Positions 7,368 to 10,133 of a stretch of 10,133 nucleotides of DNA are shown piece by piece (position 1 is the stretch's first letter; each line of letters starts with the position of its first letter). The notes beneath the pieces are model-generated. The model saw only the letters and a list, made by a program, of their open reading frames with translations, had not been told where the DNA came from and ran no database searches. The position numbers and the translations under genes were made by a program. Origin of the DNA: Hydnum rufescens UP504 (lineage: Eukaryota > Basidiomycota > Agaricomycetes > Cantharellales > Hydnaceae); NCBI GenBank assembly GCA_014904985.1, contig MU129219.1:8438-18570 (forward strand). The letters run 5' to 3'.

Positions 7368-7539
7368 ATTCAGTCATTTCCACAAAAACTTGGGTCGACC
7401 AGGAGGTAGAGGGAGTGGAGCCAACAATGCAGACTTTTCGCTTGGCTCCAGGAGGGCCAACCTTGGGTGGTGCATCCATAACTTTGCGCTTGGCTGCGCG
7501 TTGTGTTGCCACAGGACCGAGGTGTTCCCCATTATGAGG
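7366..7539 (-). CDS. Copy B second exon with two AKRKV basic motifs
   Basis: After a CTCACAG acceptor at 7540, the frame reads PHNGEHLGPVATQRAAKRKV, MDAPPKVGPPGAKRKV and CIVGSTPSTSWSTQVFVEMTE to a TGA at 7366-7368. The two AKRKV clusters are typical of monopartite nuclear localisation signals by composition. An earlier in-frame acceptor (ending at 7552) would add VTSQ. The link to the next exon is unresolved. A poor GTTTTT donor within WSTQ|VF could splice to a TTACAG acceptor and reach the main frame; otherwise an indel near 7366 must be assumed. Confidence 0.55.
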   Translation of the reverse strand, partial: PHNGEHLGPVATQRAAKRKVMDAPPKVGPPGAKRKVCIVGSTPSTSWSTQVFVEMTE

Positions 7540-7615
7540 CTGTGAGGTGACCTTTGTACAGTATGCAAATTGTAAGTATTAGATAAGACAGATGACAGAG
7601 GATGCATGTACATAC

Positions 7616-7726
7616 AGTGTCAACAGATGCAGTATCAGCATCTGAGTGGTCTTTAGAAGGCCCACTCCTGAAGGTATGTGTTTTCTTGTATGTTTTAATA
7701 GGTGATTTTGGGGTAGTAGAAGCCAT
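7616..7726 (-). CDS. Copy B first exon with start codon
   Basis: Thirty-seven codons start at an ATG in context GCCATGGC and read MASTTPKSPIKTYKKTHTFR, then SGPSKDHSDADTASVDT, ending at a GTATGT donor at 7615. The segment is Ser/Thr/Lys-rich and likely disordered, with no signal peptide. The 76-nt intron joins it in phase 0 to the basic exon. The start is chosen because no in-frame upstream coding extension looks convincing and the context fits eukaryotic initiation. Confidence 0.6.
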
Positions 7727-8750
7727 GGCAAGGCGGAAAGATTGGAAGTCTCCTTTTCAACAGATAGGGTAGGTGCCAAATGTCTGTATCCCCACAAGAA
7801 ATCCAAGGATTGCTCCTGGGACATCTCAGTTAAGAACATGTTGACAACTTGAACAGAACCACAATGCAATGTAACCGGGAAATCCAAGAAAAATTCAGGG
7901 ACTTCCCAAGTACAATGCTTCAGTTTCAGTCAACAAGGGATCAAATTGATCTGTTCTATGATGAAGCACAAACGGAAAGAGAAGGTTGAGGCACTGAATG
8001 GGAGTAATTTGGGAATATAAAGAGAGACAGATTGTACAATACTGCAGTGTGATAGCCCACCACTCTATCCGAGAAATCCAAGCATTAGCAGGGACTTCTC
8101 TGGATGGAGGAGAGATTGTGGGAGATTGTTGCAAAAAGAGAAAAACAAAAGGGAGGAGAAAGACCAACTTGGATGGAGGTTACGTTGGGACTCTGGGATG
8201 GGCCTTGAAATTTTTCGATCTTGTGCAATCCAAAATGGCAAGTGACGTGCAGCAGACAGCCATTCTTGATAGCACCTATGAGCATCAAGGAGACCAATGT
8301 TCGAAACAACTTCAACCAGTGCCTGTGGATGAACCAGTCAATGGGTATGAGCCCCTGGCTTACGGGAGAAGTCAGGGGAAATTGGTCCTATGAGGACATA
8401 TGGGAGATGTGGAGCAATTGAAGTTTTACATTGTGTCACACAAAAATGCATGTCATTTGTACGACCAGAGTTGGGAGTTGTGGCCATCCATGCTCTATCC
8501 ACAGATCCTGTAAAAGGCAAAACACGATGCATCGATTCGCCACGATGCAGATCAGGGGGCCCAGAGAAGAGTAGATTGTGCTTCCGAAAAGGGGTTTGAT
8601 GGGTCAAAATGTATCGAGGAGCAATGGAGAACAATCATCCTCCCACAGAGTGTTCGAGTATTCCAACACCTCACTCCTGAAATGCTGACGTAGTGGCACT
8701 CGTCACTGGGTTGTCCTGCCTTTAGCAGCTGGAGATCGAAGTAGTGTTAG
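7727..8750. other. Gene-poor region upstream of copy B
   Basis: About 1 kb has only weak, overlapping open frames on both strands, such as a plus-strand 131-codon ORF at 7998-8393 and a minus-strand 98-codon ORF at 8338-8634. None has family-like motifs or a credible splice pattern. The promoter of copy B should lie in the first few hundred bases, but I cannot identify a defined element on the minus strand. A short repeated word ACGATGCA near 8525-8550 is the only structure noticed. Confidence 0.4.
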
Positions 8751-8753
8751 TAT

Positions 8754-9122
8754 CTAGAGACAGTATAGGGCGATGCAGAAAGCAGACACCTTTGATTTTC
8801 GCAAGAAAATGATGATGTAGCATGAACACATGCCCGCTGCAGAGGACTTGAGATTTGATAGCATCAGGGGGGAAGTGGTGCGAGGGGCTGATGTAGTTGC
8901 CACAGTAAAGGGGCCATGGGATTCCTCCAGCGAAACAGAGCTCAGGTCCTTCTTTGTAAACTTTGGGACTTCGCCAAAGACGATGATGGGATTGAAAGTG
9001 GCGAGGGTTGATTGGAGGACGGTAGGCAGGTGTTGACAGTTCCGTCCTTTCGACCTCGAAGATGAGGCGGCTTGTGCGAACGACGCAGGCGAGTTCCTCG
9101 GCGCGCGAGAGGCGCTCATCAT
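8754..9122 (-). CDS. Weak hypothetical ORF in a CpG-rich patch
   Basis: A 122-codon frame starts at tandem ATGs (9120-9122 and 9117-9119), reads MMSASRAPRNSPASFAQAAS and later FNPIIVFGEVPKFTKKDLSS, and ends at a TAG at 8754. Many codons end in C (ATC, GTC, GGC, CCC), as in expressed fungal genes, and CpG is not depleted here. However, the opposite strand is also open for 69 codons (8830-9036) and continues coding-like after one TGA, so the true strand is undecided. No domain is recognised. It may be a fragment of a gene carried into the repeat region. Confidence 0.25.
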   Translation of the reverse strand: MMSASRAPRNSPASFAQAASSSRSKGRNCQHLPTVLQSTLATFNPIIVFGEVPKFTKKDLSSVSLEESHGPFTVATTSAPRTTSPLMLSNLKSSAAGMCSCYIIIFLRKSKVSAFCIALYCL

Positions 9123-9330
9123 GGACCTAAGAGTAACAAGGAAGTGTCTCTTTAGCAGCCCTACAACTTCAGAGGATAACTCCTTCCAAAGTGCAAAAGC
9201 AAGCAAGGATCACCAAGGAAGTGGAGTGCAACGTCTGACACTTTTGCATCCAAAGATCCTCTATTTTCCCCACTGGTGTTGGTTACCAACAATATTCTCA
9301 CTTCACTATCGGCATATCTGCCATAACTAA

Positions 9331-10133
9331 AAGAAGCCATTTGTCGACATCTACCTTCGAAGTTGGTTGAGAACGCATTAGAGACCACAACAAGGGTGGA
9401 AAACCATAGAAAGAACCGTGCTCCAGCTGACGGAAAGCCACAACACAAAGTGTAGCCCGACATCTAACTCGAAGTTGATCGAGATGTAAGATTAATTTCA
9501 CTGAGGGCTGCATAGAGCAGACACAGGGAAAACTGAGGTGCGCAGATAATAATGGACAATGTTACAATACACTCGACCTGGGGCACACAGATAGAATAGA
9601 AATGTGAGTCCACAGATGAGCACAAGCTGCGAGGTGTCGACGAAACGATGCTGATAGGATGGCCAATGGGATACACCACCCAGTAAAGCCACTACATCTA
9701 TTGAGACACATTGGAGAGATTGCAAAAACGACAGGGGAAAGATGATGGGGAATCTGTAAGATCCATCAGGCGATAGGACAAGATCGGTAACAACTCTTGC
9801 CAATGGAAAGCCACTACATGAAGTGTAGCCTGATGTCTAGCCGAAGTTGATTAAGACACATTGGAGAGATCACAAAAATGACAGGGAAAGATGATGGGGG
9901 AACCAGTGGGATCTTATCAGGTGAAGGATGAAGGTCACCAGCAACTCCTGCCGACGGAAAGCCACTACACGAAGTGTGGCCGACATCTTAAGCCCGAAGT
10001 TGATTAAGACACATTGGAGAGATCGCAAAAATGACAGGGGAAAGATGATGGGGAAACCAGTGGGATCTATCAGGTGATAGGACAAGGTCAACAGCAACTC
10101 CTGCCGATGGAAAGCCACTACACGAAGGTGTGA
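9331..10133. repeat. Satellite-like tandem repeat, period about 151 bp, running off the window
   Basis: The word AAAGCCACTACA begins units at 9685, 9807, 9958 and 10111. A second anchor, ACATTGGAGAGAT, recurs at 9708, 9858 and 10011, with spacings of 150 and 153 bp. Units share GAAGTTGATTAAGACACATT, ACAGGGGAAAGATGATGGGG and GCAACTCCTGCCGA. Diverged partial units occur at about 9331 (AGAAGCCATTTGTCGACATC) and 9434 (AAAGCCACAACACAAAGTGT). An unrelated stretch lies between about 9490 and 9680. The unit at 9685 lacks about 30 bases. The 151-bp spacing from 9807 to 9958 shifts the frame, so the minus-strand ORFs across it are probably incidental. Units get more alike toward the right edge. Confidence 0.8.

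Larger units (their letters stand above)
4560..7726 (-). pseudogene. Copy B: longer paralogue of the unknown fungal gene family, with several lesions
   Basis: The unit runs from an ATG in a good context (GCCATGGC, 7724-7726) to a TAG at 4560-4562. Proposed exons are 7726-7616, 7539-7366, 7367-6780, 6712-6210 and 6147-4560, with introns 7540-7615 (76 nt), 6713-6779 (67 nt) and 6148-6209 (62 nt, with a CTAAT-type branch motif). It is the longer copy, having both ends and a repeat tail. Breaks are a TAA at 6794-6796, a likely one-base loss in an A run at 5507-5510, a TGA at 5205-5207, and unresolved frame changes around 7366 and 7190. Each stop could arise by one C-to-T change. If the introns are drawn differently it may still be expressed, so gene and pseudogene both remain possible. 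No characterised relative is recognised. Confidence 0.6.

Noticed and set aside
8016..8021. TATAAA on the plus strand
   Set aside because: It is in the wrong orientation for copy B, and no supported plus-strand gene follows.
7998..8393. Plus-strand 131-codon ORF starting MGVIWEYKERQIVQ
   Set aside because: No recognisable motif, ordinary composition, and the opposite strand is also open, so it cannot be supported as a gene.
9331..10133. CRISPR-like array
   Set aside because: Whole units of about 151 bp repeat with no short-repeat/unique-spacer alternation, and the DNA is eukaryotic.

Overview
The window looks like nuclear DNA of a filamentous fungus, most likely a basidiomycete (Agaricomycete). 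The basis is short introns of about 54-92 nt with GTRNGT-type donors and CAG/TAG acceptors, Ser/Pro-rich and Asp/Glu-rich low-complexity coding DNA, no prokaryotic operon layout, and repeat-rich CpG-poor DNA. No tRNA, rRNA, CRISPR array or recognisable transposase or reverse transcriptase was seen. The species cannot be named from the sequence.

The left three quarters hold two divergent copies of one multi-exon gene, both on the minus strand and arranged head to tail. Copy B (about 7726 down to 4560) carries, in order: a short Ser/Thr/Lys-rich N-terminus, a basic segment with two AKRKV motifs, a Ser/Pro/His-rich linker, a conserved domain around LNHV and IVEGL, an acidic stretch, a helical domain with an HT...AAH.QN signature, a basic NLS-like cluster, and a C-terminal tail of about five 19-residue repeats. 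Copy A (about 4233 down to 75) has the same order from the LNHV/IVEGL domain onward, but lacks the 5' exons and the C-terminal repeat. I do not recognise a characterised function. The layout (basic clusters, acidic stretches, disordered tails) suggests a nuclear protein, but that is inference.

Both copies look damaged. Copy A has four in-frame TGA codons that each become an arginine codon by one C/T change at a CpG, is cut short at its 5' end beside a perfect 12-bp inverted repeat, and is split by about 1.4 kb of AT-rich non-coding DNA. Copy B has one such TGA, one TAA, a probable one-base frameshift in an A run, and unresolved frame changes near its 5' end.

The 1.4-kb block inside copy A holds a degenerate tandem repeat of about 162 bp, at least three and probably four units. 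Two units can fold into a hairpin whose arms differ in sequence yet still pair. The spacer between the copies (4234-4559) holds the 12-bp hairpin, a doubled GGGGCCCC-type palindrome, and a polyadenylation signal for copy B.

Right of copy B, 7727-8750 has no convincing gene. A CpG-rich patch at about 8830-9120 holds one weak minus-strand ORF. From about 9331 to the window edge there is a satellite-like tandem repeat of about 151 bp that continues beyond the window.
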